A stretch of DNA of 35,653 bases. Source: Mesorhizobium sp. Its GTDB lineage: Bacteria; Pseudomonadota; Alphaproteobacteria; Rhizobiales; Rhizobiaceae. The notes beneath the pieces are model-generated. The model was given only the letters and a program-made list of their open reading frames with translations. It searched no databases and was not told where the DNA came from. The first letter of the stretch is position 1; every line of letters starts with the position of its first letter. The stretch covers positions 306-35,958 of the forward strand of contig NZ_SUEG01000049.1 of the NCBI RefSeq assembly GCF_005063415.1, written 5' to 3'. The translations under genes and the position numbers were made by a program. Shown piece after piece: positions 8,190 to 16,182 of this stretch.

Positions 8190-8212
8190 ATCTTTTCAAA
8201 GAGAATGCTCGC

Positions 8213-9235
8213 ATGCATGTCGCTCTCGACACGATGGTAGATACATTGAAGGCGGCTGCCGAATCCAGCCGGCTGCGCATATTGGCGCTGCTGTCGCGCG
8301 GCGATCTGACCGTTTCCGATCTCACCGAAATCCTCGGCCAGTCGCAGCCGCGCGTCTCGCGCCATTTGAAATTGCTGCTGGAAGCAGGGCTGATCGGCCG
8401 CTACCAGGAGGGCTCGTGGGCGTTCTTCCGGCTATCGGATTCCGACTCCTCGCGCGATTTCGTGCTCAGGCTGGTTTCCGGCATCCGTGGCGCCGATCCG
8501 CAGGTCGAGCGTGATCTCGAACGGCTGGCCGCGGTCAAGCGCAAGCGGCAGGACCGGGCTGCCGAATATTTCTCGGTAAACGCCGCAAGCTGGGACCACA
8601 TCCGCTCGCTGCATGTGCCGGACCGCGCGGTCGAAGCAGCCCTCATCAAGCTCGTCGGCAAGCGGCCGTTCCAGTCGATGCTCGATCTCGGCACCGGCAC
8701 CGGACGGCTGCTCGAGATCTTTTCGCCGCTCTATCGGCGCGGTGTCGGCATCGACATGTCGCGCGAGATGCTGACGGTGGCGCGCGCCAATCTCGACAAG
8801 GCCGGCGTTTCGAATGCGCAGGTGCGGCAAGGCGACATTTTTGCGCCGCCGGTCGAACGCGACGCCTTCGATCTCGTTACCATCCATCAGGTGCTGCATT
8901 ATCTCGACGATCCTGCCCGTGCCATCCGCGAGGCGGCGCGTCTGTTGCGCCCGGCCGGCCGGCTGGTGATCGTCGATTTCGCGCCGCACACGCTGGAGTT
9001 CTTGCGCGAGGAGCACGCGCATATGCGCCTCGGCTTTTCCGACCGGCAAATTGGCGACTGGTTTTCCGAGGCCGGCCTCGACCTCGAGGACAGCCAGGAA
9101 TTCGAGCCGCGCGGCGGCAACGAGGCCAAGCTCACCGTCAAACTCTGGCTCGGCCGCGATCGGCGCATGCTGATTGCCGAGCCTTCCAACGACAGACAAC
9201 CGGCCAATGCGTATCCAATAGGGGAAACCGCCTGA
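8213..9235 (+). CDS. ArsR-family regulator fused to a SAM-dependent methyltransferase domain
   Basis: 340 aa in two domains. Residues ~5-80 are an ArsR winged helix (A-A-E-S-S-R-L-R-I-L-A-L-L, recognition helix Q-S-Q-P-R-V-S-R-H-L-K-L-L) without an obvious metal-binding cysteine pair. Residues ~115-330 are a class I methyltransferase with M-L-D-L-G-T-G-T-G-R-L-L at 156-167, G-I-D-M-S-R-E-M and H-Q-V-L-H-Y-L-D-D-P. I start at ATG 8213, preceded by AAAGAG; frames further upstream cross the operator. Its TGA overlaps the metF ATG by one base, so the pair is one operon. Inference: the second domain senses SAM or SAH and the protein regulates metF and itself; a true methyl-transfer reaction cannot be excluded. 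Confidence 0.85.
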   Translation: MHVALDTMVDTLKAAAESSRLRILALLSRGDLTVSDLTEILGQSQPRVSRHLKLLLEAGLIGRYQEGSWAFFRLSDSDSSRDFVLRLVSGIRGADPQVERDLERLAAVKRKRQDRAAEYFSVNAASWDHIRSLHVPDRAVEAALIKLVGKRPFQSMLDLGTGTGRLLEIFSPLYRRGVGIDMSREMLTVARANLDKAGVSNAQVRQGDIFAPPVERDAFDLVTIHQVLHYLDDPARAIREAARLLRPAGRLVIVDFAPHTLEFLREEHAHMRLGFSDRQIGDWFSEAGLDLEDSQEFEPRGGNEAKLTVKLWLGRDRRMLIAEPSNDRQPANAYPIGETA

Positions 9236-10152
9236 TGAACCAGTTCCGCTTCTCCCGCCGCCCCGACATCGGCGACAAGGTCAGGGTTTCGTTCGAGTTC
9301 TTTCCACCGAAGAACGATGAGATGGAAGCAAGGCTGTGGGACACGGTCACCCGGCTGGAGCCGCTCAAGCCGAAATTCGTCTCCGTCACCTATGGCGCCG
9401 GTGGTTCGACCCGCGAGCGCACGGCCCGCACCGTCAAGCGTATCCTTAATGAAACGACGATGACGCCGGCGGCGCACATGACTTGCGTCGATGCGGCGCG
9501 TCACGAGGTCGATGCGGTGATCCGGGAATTCGCCGACATGGGCGTCAAGCGTTTCGTCGCCCTGCGCGGCGATCCGGCCGAGGGCGTCGGCGCGGCCTAC
9601 CGGCCGCATCCGGAAGGCTATGCCAATGGCGCCGAGCTGGTTGACGCGCTGAAGGGCGCCGGCGATTTCGACATATCGGTCTCGGCCTATCCGGAAAAGC
9701 ATCCGGAGAGTCCGGATTTCGCCACCGACTTCGACATGCTGAAGCGCAAGGCCGACAACGGAGCGACGCGGGCGATCACCCAGTTCTTCTTCGACAACGA
9801 TCTTTATGAGCGCTATGTCGAGCGGGCACGGCGGGCCGGCATCTACATACCGATCGTGCCTGGCATATTGCCGGTGCACAATTTCACCCAGGTCGCCAAC
9901 TTCTCGGCGCGGTGCGGCGCCTTGGTGCCGGCATGGCTGGCCGAGCGCTTCGATGGGCTGCAGAACGACCCGCAAACGCATGCGCTGGTGGCGTCTGCCG
10001 TGGCCGCCGAGCAGGTGCTGGACCTTGTCGAGCGCGGCGTCGGCGATTTCCACTTCTACACGATGAACCGGGCCGATCTGGTCTTTGCCATCTGCCACAT
10101 GATCGGCATCAGGTCGCACGAAGTCGAGGCGGCTGGATCCGCCGCGGCGTAA
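9235..10152 (+). CDS. metF: methylenetetrahydrofolate reductase
   Basis: 305-aa FAD-dependent TIM-barrel enzyme that reduces 5,10-methylene-THF to 5-methyl-THF, the methyl donor for methionine synthase. Marks: V-S-F-E-F-F-P-P-K at ~16-24 with the catalytic Glu, V-S-V-T-Y-G-A-G-G-S-T, H-M-T-C-V-D, F-V-A-L-R-G-D-P, Q-F-F-F-D-N and P-G-I-L-P-V. Length is normal for bacterial MetF. AGGGGA lies just before the ATG, inside the end of the regulator gene. A strong terminator follows 43 bases after the stop. Confidence 0.95.
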   Translation: MNQFRFSRRPDIGDKVRVSFEFFPPKNDEMEARLWDTVTRLEPLKPKFVSVTYGAGGSTRERTARTVKRILNETTMTPAAHMTCVDAARHEVDAVIREFADMGVKRFVALRGDPAEGVGAAYRPHPEGYANGAELVDALKGAGDFDISVSAYPEKHPESPDFATDFDMLKRKADNGATRAITQFFFDNDLYERYVERARRAGIYIPIVPGILPVHNFTQVANFSARCGALVPAWLAERFDGLQNDPQTHALVASAVAAEQVLDLVERGVGDFHFYTMNRADLVFAICHMIGIRSHEVEAAGSAAA

Positions 10153-10195
10153 AGCGGCAAGCTCCTTTTTGAAATGCCAAAGATCGGGGGAATGC

Positions 10196-10224
10196 AAAAG
10201 GCCGGGCAAAATGCCCGGCCTTTT
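10196..10224. terminator. bidirectional intrinsic terminator
   Basis: Perfect 13-bp stem AAAAGGCCGGGCA/TGCCCGGCCTTTT with a three-base loop (10209-10211). A-run on the left and T-run on the right let it act on both strands. It ends the regulator-metF operon on the plus strand and the 28-aa gene on the minus strand. Confidence 0.9.
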
Positions 10225-10270
10225 CAATGGTTTGGAGTATTCGGTGCTGGTCTTCCCCCGCTCAGCGGCC

Positions 10271-10357
10271 TTATGGAAGGACGCCCATAATGAGGGCGCC
10301 GATGAATGCAAACGCAGCGCAAATCATCAATGCGTTGATCGGCCTCGTCAGTCCCAT
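10271..10357 (-). CDS. 28-aa single-helix membrane microprotein
   Basis: A 28-codon frame with a consensus AGGAGG (10365-10370) 7 bases before the ATG, a good promoter upstream (10390-10418) and a terminator downstream, so it has every part of an expressed gene. The peptide starts M-G-L-T-R-P-I-N-A-L and continues as one hydrophobic helix (residues ~8-27) ending G-V-L-P. One cysteine is in the helix. I dimly recall similar tiny membrane ORFs in Rhizobiales but cannot name a family. It is too short for usual gene-length cut-offs. Function unknown; single-helix microproteins often bind larger membrane complexes. Confidence 0.7.
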   Translation of the reverse strand: MGLTRPINALMICAAFAFIGALIMGVLP

Positions 10358-10389
10358 GTCATAGCCTCCTCTTAAAGAGCTATGGCGAG

Positions 10390-10418
10390 AGTCTAGGGTC
10401 ATTTGTGCCACAGGCAAG
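10390..10418 (-). promoter_or_regulatory. candidate promoter of the 28-aa gene
   Basis: On the minus strand CTTGCC (10418-10413), a 17-base spacer and TAGACT (10395-10390). Spacing and the CTTG-type -35 match alphaproteobacterial housekeeping promoters. The -10 box lies 32 bases before the start codon. Confidence 0.55.
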
Positions 10419-10562
10419 GAGAAACTTTGCTGCAATGCGACGAAATTGTGGAATTTGCGACCTGCCGTTTGCCGTTAGGCATTGAAACTCTTTGTCAAAA
10501 GCCGGCTCGGGACCTGTGAATAATTTGTGGCAAAGCCGGGGCATGGCAGCGCTACCGTTGGC

Positions 10563-10581
10563 CGAAATCGAATCGATTTCG
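10563..10581. repeat. 19-nt perfect palindrome
   Basis: CGAAATCGA, one central A, TCGATTTCG. It lies 24 bases beyond the stop of the minus-strand EamA gene with no T-run after it on either strand, so it is a weak terminator candidate or an operator of unknown partner. Confidence 0.45.
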
Positions 10582-10604
10582 AGCTGACATTTTGGGAACA
10601 TGCA

Positions 10605-11522
10605 TTAACGCCGCCCGAAAAGGCGACCGTCGATAGTGACGAGACCGAGCGCAATCAGCGCCATGCCGCCCAATTCGAACAGTTCGAGCCGCTCGCCCAG
10701 GAACAGGAAGCCGAGCAGGATGGCACTGGCCGGCACGATGAGCGTGACCAGCGAGGCGTTGGTGGCGCCGGCCGAGGCAACGAGGTTGAAATAGAGGATA
10801 TAGGCGAAGGCGGTCGACAGCAGCGCCAGCGCCAGCACCGCCGCCCAGACCGGCGGCGAGGCCGAAAACAGATTGGCGGTCCCGTAGGTGAACAGAACGA
10901 CCGGGATCATGATGATGGTCGAGCAAGTCAATTGTCCGGTGGCAATGACCGGTGACGGCACACCCTTGAAGCGGCGGGCGATCATCAGCGCCACCGCATA
11001 GGAGACCGAGGCACCGATCAGCGCGAATTTCGCCCAGACCGGGCCGCCGAGCCCGGCGACGAGGCCGGGACCGATCATCACCGCCGTTCCCGCGATACCG
11101 AGCGCGATGCCGGCAAGCTTGTTCCATGACAGCTTTTCGTCGCTGGTCAGGGCGTTAGCGAGGATCAGCGTCCAGAACGGCGTCGTCGAATTGAGCACCG
11201 AGGCGACGCCGGCGCCAAGCTCGGTCTGGCCGGCAAAGATCAGCGAGAAAGGGATGACATTGTTGGCGAGCGCCAGCAGGAAGAACAGGCCGGCATGCGG
11301 CAAAGCGAGGCGAAAGGACGGGCCGCGAACCGCAAGATAGAGCTGAAGTGCCGCCGCCGCGATGGTGACGCGGAACAGCACCAGCACCAGCGGCGGAAGT
11401 TCCGCCACCGCAATGCGGGCAAAGAAGAACGAACCGCCCCAGATGGCGCCGAGCAGCAGAAGCTGCGCCCAGTCTTTGAGCACCATCGGCCCGCGCATCG
11501 TGGTGGTGGCAGCTATCGCCAT
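10605..11522 (-). CDS. EamA/DMT-family transporter
   Basis: 305-aa inner-membrane protein with about ten hydrophobic helices in two five-helix EamA repeats, the drug/metabolite transporter fold. Typical marks are L-L-G-A-I-W-G-G-S-F-F-F-A-R-I-A near the N-terminus and the second-repeat end L-G-F-L-F-L-G-E-R-L-E. Family members export amino acids or other metabolites; the substrate cannot be read from sequence. I chose ATG 11522 because GGAGG (11530-11534) is 7 bases upstream; a frame from 11570 adds a charged leader without a ribosome site. Confidence 0.88.
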   Translation of the reverse strand: MAIAATTTMRGPMVLKDWAQLLLLGAIWGGSFFFARIAVAELPPLVLVLFRVTIAAAALQLYLAVRGPSFRLALPHAGLFFLLALANNVIPFSLIFAGQTELGAGVASVLNSTTPFWTLILANALTSDEKLSWNKLAGIALGIAGTAVMIGPGLVAGLGGPVWAKFALIGASVSYAVALMIARRFKGVPSPVIATGQLTCSTIIMIPVVLFTYGTANLFSASPPVWAAVLALALLSTAFAYILYFNLVASAGATNASLVTLIVPASAILLGFLFLGERLELFELGGMALIALGLVTIDGRLFGRR

Positions 11523-11746
11523 TGGTCGTCCTCCCAGACGAGATGCCTCGCTCTTCAGGCGTCTGTTCACGCCATACCCGATCCGGCCGCAAGGGCCACC
11601 CGAAACCTGAGCGATGGCCTAGCTCGCCCATAACCGGCGTACAGAACGGTGTAGCGCCGCGAAGCCGGGGCGGCGAGACATAGAATTGTTTTCATTAGCC
11701 GCTAGCTTGGATTAATTGTGCGCAGCCTCAGTCAAGGGATTCGTCC

Positions 11747-12967
11747 ATGCAGCGATTCGAAAATGCCCGCGAGGCAGCGCTGGCGCTTCGCCCGGACGAT
11801 CCGATCTATTGCTTCCGCCCGCAGGTGCTGAAGGCGGACGCCAAACAGTTCATGGGCATGTTTCCCGGCAAGACCGCCTATGCGGTCAAGACCAATGGCG
11901 AGCAGATCGTGCTCAACGCCCTGGTCGAGGCCGGCGTCGGCGCCTTCGATGTGGCTTCGCCCGGCGAATTCGCCGCCGTGCGCGCCGTCTCGCCGGACGC
12001 CGAGATGCTCTACATGCATCCGGTCAAGGCGCAGTCGGACATCAGGCTGGCGCTGGAGAAATACGCCATCCGCGTCATTTCGCTCGACCATGAGGACGAG
12101 ATCACCAAGCTGACCAGGGTGGTGCGGGCGCTCGACATCGATCCGGGCGCCATCACCGTGTTCGTGCGCATCCAGACGAAAGGCTCGGCGGCCTACGAAC
12201 TGTCGAAGAAGTTCGGCGCCGGACCGGCCAATGCGGTCGAACTCGCCGAACGGCTGAACCGAACCGGCTACAAGGTCGGGCTATGCTTTCACGTCGGCAG
12301 CCAGATCGAGGATCCCGACACCTATGAGCGGGCGCTGGCCTCCGCCGACTGGGTGCGCAACCGCGTCGGTTTCGACATTGCCGGGCTCGATGTCGGCGGC
12401 GGCTTTCCCGCCGAATACGGTCATGACCCGAACAGCCGCAAACCGGAAATGCCGTCGCTCGGCCAGATCATGTCGCGGCTGTCGGGCGACCTCCAGGAGT
12501 ACCAATTCGACCAGATGCCGTTGGTGGCCGAGCCCGGCCGGGTGATCGTGGCGCGCTGCCTGTCGCTGATCGTGCGCGTGCTGCTGCGCAAGGGCAAAAG
12601 GCTCTACATCAATGACGGCATCTGGGCGTCGCTGTCGGATTCATGGACCGGCAAGATCACGCTGCCGGCACGTTTCATCCCCGATCCGGCGATCCGCTCG
12701 CGCAATGGCGAGGACAAGACCATCGTGCCGTTCAAGGTCTGCGGCGCGACCTGCGATTCCGTCGACATATTGTCGCGGCCGTTCTGGCTGCCCGAAACCG
12801 TCGATACCGGCGATTGGATCGAGATCGGCCATATCGGCGCCTATTCGTTGTCGCTCCGAACACGGTTCAACGGCTTCTATCCCGACACTTTCGTCGAGGT
12901 GGCGACGCCATTCGACGAAGGCGATGCGCCGCAGGGGTTTGCCAGCCTGGAGACGATGGCGGATTAG
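11747..12967 (+). CDS. type III PLP-dependent decarboxylase (ornithine/lysine/DAP decarboxylase class)
   Basis: 406-aa alanine-racemase-fold decarboxylase. PLP lysine Lys48 is in T-A-Y-A-V-K-T-N; His182 in C-F-H-V-G-S-Q stacks on PLP; the glycine loop is D-V-G-G-G-F-P; and Cys336-Asp337 in C-G-A-T-C-D-S-V-D is the cross-subunit active-site motif of ornithine and related decarboxylases. The motif and length favour ornithine or lysine decarboxylase (polyamine formation) over LysA. AAGGGA precedes the ATG. It is a single gene with no polyamine neighbours. Its stop is followed after six bases by a heptamer repeat array. Confidence 0.85.
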   Translation: MQRFENAREAALALRPDDPIYCFRPQVLKADAKQFMGMFPGKTAYAVKTNGEQIVLNALVEAGVGAFDVASPGEFAAVRAVSPDAEMLYMHPVKAQSDIRLALEKYAIRVISLDHEDEITKLTRVVRALDIDPGAITVFVRIQTKGSAAYELSKKFGAGPANAVELAERLNRTGYKVGLCFHVGSQIEDPDTYERALASADWVRNRVGFDIAGLDVGGGFPAEYGHDPNSRKPEMPSLGQIMSRLSGDLQEYQFDQMPLVAEPGRVIVARCLSLIVRVLLRKGKRLYINDGIWASLSDSWTGKITLPARFIPDPAIRSRNGEDKTIVPFKVCGATCDSVDILSRPFWLPETVDTGDWIEIGHIGAYSLSLRTRFNGFYPDTFVEVATPFDEGDAPQGFASLETMAD

Positions 12968-12973
12968 TTGATG

Positions 12974-13071
12974 GTGAATAGCGAATAGTGAATAGTGAAT
13001 AGTGAATAGTGAATAGAACTAGTTCTTGCGTTCCGTCCGCTCCGGTGAATCGTCACCGTTCACCATTCACC
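12974..13071. repeat. inverted heptanucleotide array, copy A
   Basis: Six 7-bp units GTGAATA (one GCGAATA) run head-to-tail at 12974-13015, then a palindrome GAACTAGTTC (13016-13025), a spacer, and three units of opposite orientation (CGTCACC, GTTCACC, ATTCACC) at 13051-13071. The two arms can pair as a hairpin with one mismatch per unit. The element fills the gap between the convergent decarboxylase and SDR genes. A 7-base period puts stop codons in all forward frames. Confidence 0.85.
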
Positions 13072-13075
13072 CGCG

Positions 13076-13807
13076 TCAGGCTACTCCGCCGCCGGCCTGG
13101 ATGTTCTCGCCGGTCAGCCAGCGAGCCTCGTCCGAGGCCAGGAAAACCGCGACATCGGCGACGTCGCGCCGCGCTCCGATCCGGCCGAAGGGCGACATTC
13201 CGGCGGCCACGGCCCGGTCCCGTTCGGGAAGCAGGTCGGTGTCGGTGAAGCCTGGTGATAGCGCATTCACGGTAACGGCGCGCGGGCCGAGTTCGCGCGA
13301 GAGGACGCGGACGAACTGCTCGACGGCTCCCTTGCTGCCGAGATAAAGCGCCGTCTGCGTGAAGAACATTTTCGTTCCACCGGTGGAGACGGCAATGATG
13401 CGGCCACCGTCGCGAACGCGGCGCGCCGCTTCCTGAAGCGTGAAGAAGGTGCCCTTGGCATTGGCGCCGAAGACGTGATCGAAGTCCGCTTCGGTGGCCT
13501 CGACGAGCGGCTTTATGACGGCGACACCGACATTGGCGACGACGATGTCAATCGGCCCCATCTGCCGTTCGGTTTCGTCGAACAACTTGCGAATGTCGGG
13601 GATGCTGGAGACGTCCGCCTGGATGGCGACGGCTGTTCCGCCATTCCCTTCAATGGCGGCAACGACTTCCCTGGCTGCCTTCTCGTTGCCAACATAGTTG
13701 ACGACCACGGCAGCACCCTTGGCCGCGAACCCCTCCGCGATGGCGCGTCCGATGCCGCGCGAGCTACCGGTCACAAGTGCGGTTTTGCCTTCAAGTGGAC
13801 GATGCAT
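13076..13807 (-). CDS. SDR-family oxidoreductase
   Basis: 243-aa classical short-chain dehydrogenase/reductase. Cofactor motif T-G-S-S-R-G-I-G is at ~13-20, and the catalytic tetrad is Asn115-Ser141-Tyr155-Lys159 (Y-L-G-S-K). The usual N-N-A-G after strand 4 reads A-N-V-G. The Y-V-G-N-E-K loop after strand 2 lacks a coenzyme-selecting acidic residue, so NADPH is more likely. It is of the FabG-like type; substrate unknown. It is divergent from a LysR regulator, the usual arrangement of a LysR target. Confidence 0.88.
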   Translation of the reverse strand: MHRPLEGKTALVTGSSRGIGRAIAEGFAAKGAAVVVNYVGNEKAAREVVAAIEGNGGTAVAIQADVSSIPDIRKLFDETERQMGPIDIVVANVGVAVIKPLVEATEADFDHVFGANAKGTFFTLQEAARRVRDGGRIIAVSTGGTKMFFTQTALYLGSKGAVEQFVRVLSRELGPRAVTVNALSPGFTDTDLLPERDRAVAAGMSPFGRIGARRDVADVAVFLASDEARWLTGENIQAGGGVA

Positions 13808-13872
13808 GGCTGTTCCTTCGTCTGACTACGGTCGCCTCGATCGAGCGGCGTTCCGGGGAAAGCTAGGAGCAT

Positions 13873-13892
13873 GCTATTGCTCAGAGAATAGC
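13873..13892. promoter_or_regulatory. candidate LysR operator
   Basis: Inverted repeat GCTATT-N8-AATAGC between the divergent SDR and LysR genes, 38 bases before the LysR start. LysR boxes are commonly interrupted dyads in such shared regions. Confidence 0.4.
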
Positions 13893-13929
13893 CTATTATC
13901 TAACTGACTTGTTAAGCCTGGGGTACATA

Positions 13930-14823
13930 ATGCGAGGAAGCGAGTTTTCCGAACTCACGGCATTTGCAACAATTATCGAAGAGGGCAGCTTTGTCCGCGC
14001 CGCGGCCAAGCTCAGGATTTCGCCTCCAGCACTCAGCCAGACGATACGCGGGCTGGAAGAGCGTCTCGGTATCCGCCTGCTCAACCGCACAACGCGCAGC
14101 ATGTCGCCGACCGCTGAGGGCGAGAAGCTGTTTGCCCGCATCGCACCGGCATTCGGCGAACTGGAAGGGGCCGTCGCCGACGCTCATGCATCACGCAGCC
14201 GGCCAGCAGGCTCGCTGCGCATCAATGTTCCGCGCATTGCCGCCACGCGTTTCATCGCACCCATCCTCGGCGATTTCCGCCGCGCCTATCCCGATATCAC
14301 CCTCACAATCATTGTCGACGACATGCTCACCGACATCGTCGAGGGCCGCTTCGATGCCGGAATCAGACTGGGTGAGCGGCTGCACAAGGATATGGTGGCG
14401 GTGAAGCTCAGCGAGGAGCTCGAGATGGCTGCAGTGGCGGCGCCGAGCTATCTGGAGCATCACCCGATACCCCGTCACCCCGCGGACCTGCATCAGCACC
14501 AGTGCATCAATTTCCAGTGGCCGAGCGGCGGCAATCTCTACCGGTGGGAGTTCGCCCGAGGCCAACGTGCCTTGGAAGTGACCGCCAGCGGCGGCCTGAC
14601 GGTCAACGATACGGACCTGATGATCGGGGCGGTTCTGGATGGGGTCGGCCTGGCGTACATGCTGGAATACCAGGTGCGGCCGTGGATCGAAGCGGGAAAG
14701 CTAATCCGCTTTCTCGAAGCCTGGTCGCCGAGATTTCCGGGTTTTTATCTATATCACGCGAGTTCCCGGCAGGTCCCCGCCCCGCTGCGAGCCTTCATCG
14801 ATTTCCTGCTTGCCAGGCGGTGA
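13930..14823 (+). CDS. LysR-family transcriptional regulator
   Basis: 297 aa. N-terminal winged helix (residues ~4-65: F-A-T-I-I-E-E-G-S-F-V-R-A-A-A-K-L, S-P-P-A-L-S-Q-T-I-R-G-L-E-E-R-L-G-I-R-L-L-N-R-T-T-R) followed by a substrate-binding-like effector domain. G-S-L-R-I-N-V-P and F-D-A-G-I-R-L-G-E are typical of the subgroup that regulates neighbouring oxidoreductases. I use the ATG at 13930; the TTG frame from 13909 adds seven unlikely residues. It probably controls the divergent SDR gene, responding to an unknown small molecule. Confidence 0.9.
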   Translation: MRGSEFSELTAFATIIEEGSFVRAAAKLRISPPALSQTIRGLEERLGIRLLNRTTRSMSPTAEGEKLFARIAPAFGELEGAVADAHASRSRPAGSLRINVPRIAATRFIAPILGDFRRAYPDITLTIIVDDMLTDIVEGRFDAGIRLGERLHKDMVAVKLSEELEMAAVAAPSYLEHHPIPRHPADLHQHQCINFQWPSGGNLYRWEFARGQRALEVTASGGLTVNDTDLMIGAVLDGVGLAYMLEYQVRPWIEAGKLIRFLEAWSPRFPGFYLYHASSRQVPAPLRAFIDFLLARR

Positions 14824-14824
14824 T

Positions 14825-14933
14825 GTGAATAGTGAATAGTGAATAGTGAATAGTAGTAGCTCTGGTGTTCAGTGCGGCTCCGGTGCTATTCCACTCACAA
14901 TTCACAATTCACAATTCACAATTCACCATTCAC
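14825..14933. repeat. inverted heptanucleotide array, copy B
   Basis: Four GTGAATA units (14825-14852) directly after the LysR stop, a ~39-base spacer, then six units of opposite orientation (14892-14933; on the minus strand GTGAATG, four GTGAATT, GTGAGTG). The transglycosylase stop codon (14930-14932) is the TGA inside the first minus-strand unit. Same architecture and gene setting as copy A about 1.9 kb away, but with a different seventh base in the right arm. Confidence 0.88.
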
Positions 14934-16102
14934 AGTCTCGCCAGCAGCTCGAGCGTCGGCCAACCGTCGACCGGCAGGCCCAGCCGCATCTGCTCCTTGC
15001 GGATCGCTTCGCGGGTGTTGGTGCCTAGGATGCCGTCGACGGTGCCGACGTCATAGCCTTTCGCCTCGAGCTTGGTCTGCAGCGCCTTCATCTGGTCGCC
15101 GTTGAGGCCGGGTTCGGGGTTGCGCGGATCGAATCGCGGCGCGCCCCCCAGCCGGGCGGCAAGATTTGCCGCGGTCAGGGCATAGGTAAAGGACTGGTTC
15201 CACTCGAGATAGACGTCGAAATTGTCGTAGGTCAGGAAGGCTGGCCCCTTGCGACCCATGGGCAGCGCCAGGCCGGCCTTGAGGCCGTTGTCGAGAAGCG
15301 GCGTACCGTCGGGCCTGGTAACGCCCCACTGGGTCCATTGCGTCAACGGCAGCTTGTTGGTGCGTCCCGTCTGCTCCCACGGCAAATCGTCGGGCACACG
15401 GACTTCCTCGATCCAGGGCTGGTCGCGCTTCCAGCCACGCGACTGGATCTTGCTGGCCGTGCTCATGATCACATCAGGCGCGCTGCCGCGCAGGTCGACC
15501 AGGCCATTGCCGTCGCCGTCGACGCCGTGGCCGAGATAGTCGGAAGGCAACATCTGCGTCTGGCCGATCTCGCCGGCCCAGGCACCGGTCACGTCGGCCG
15601 GCACCACGCCGCGATCGATCAGCATCAGCAGCGGCACGATCTGCGGCCGGAACAACTGCGGGCGGCGGCAGTCATGCGAGAGGCTGACCAGTGCGTTCAG
15701 TGTGTGGAAATCGCCTTGCACGGCGCCAAAATCGGTTTCCAGGGCCCAGAAAGCGGCGATGACCGGCGCCTGCACGCCGAATTCGCGATCGGCGCGGGCA
15801 AAGATCTCGGCATACTTTTGCAGATTGGCCGCACCTTGCTTCAGTCGATGCGACGAGATCATGCGGTTCGAGAATTCGATGAAGGTCTGGGTGAAGACGC
15901 CCTGGGCGCGGTCGCGTGCCAATGCCTTCTCATCAAGGGTGGCGTTTTCCAGCGCATCAAGGCCGGCAGCGCCGACGCCGGCCGCCCTGGCCTCCGCCGC
16001 CACGCCCTGCTTCCATGCCTCGAAATCGCCGCCGCATTGCTGTGCCGCGGCCGGCACGGCGGTCAGGAGCAGCGCCGCGAGAAATCCAAAGCGCGATCGC
16101 AT
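14930..16102 (-). CDS. MltB-like lytic murein transglycosylase with peptidoglycan-binding domain
   Basis: 390 aa from ATG 16102. Signal peptide (M-R-S-R-F-G-F-L-A-A-L-L-L...A-A-A-Q-Q), then an SLT_2/MltB catalytic domain with the likely catalytic Glu122 in F-W-A-L-E-T-D-F-G and the I-G-Q-T-Q-M-L-P-S-D-Y motif, then a C-terminal PG_binding_1 repeat (~residues 325-388; L-E-A-K-G-Y-D-V-G-T-V-D-G-I-L-G). It cleaves glycan strands to 1,6-anhydro-muropeptides in the periplasm. GGAAGG lies six bases before ATG 16102; an ATG at 16108 touches it. No lipobox, so it is likely a soluble form. It follows the GH25 gene by 80 bases. Confidence 0.9.
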   Translation of the reverse strand: MRSRFGFLAALLLTAVPAAAQQCGGDFEAWKQGVAAEARAAGVGAAGLDALENATLDEKALARDRAQGVFTQTFIEFSNRMISSHRLKQGAANLQKYAEIFARADREFGVQAPVIAAFWALETDFGAVQGDFHTLNALVSLSHDCRRPQLFRPQIVPLLMLIDRGVVPADVTGAWAGEIGQTQMLPSDYLGHGVDGDGNGLVDLRGSAPDVIMSTASKIQSRGWKRDQPWIEEVRVPDDLPWEQTGRTNKLPLTQWTQWGVTRPDGTPLLDNGLKAGLALPMGRKGPAFLTYDNFDVYLEWNQSFTYALTAANLAARLGGAPRFDPRNPEPGLNGDQMKALQTKLEAKGYDVGTVDGILGTNTREAIRKEQMRLGLPVDGWPTLELLARL

Positions 16103-16182
16103 CGCCATCCTTCCGAGAAGATTACCAGCGGTTGCGGGCATTCGTCATTGGCTGTGTCGAAAAGCAGGCGGCAGGCCTGGTG

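Noticed and set aside
7901..8212. Extended N-terminus of the ArsR fusion
   Set aside because: It would cross the promoter and palindromic operator and is antisense to trmO. ATG 8213 has a ribosome site and directly precedes the helix-turn-helix.
12974..14933. CRISPR array
   Set aside because: Units are 7 bp head-to-tail without spacers, and there are no cas genes; these are heptamer arrays.
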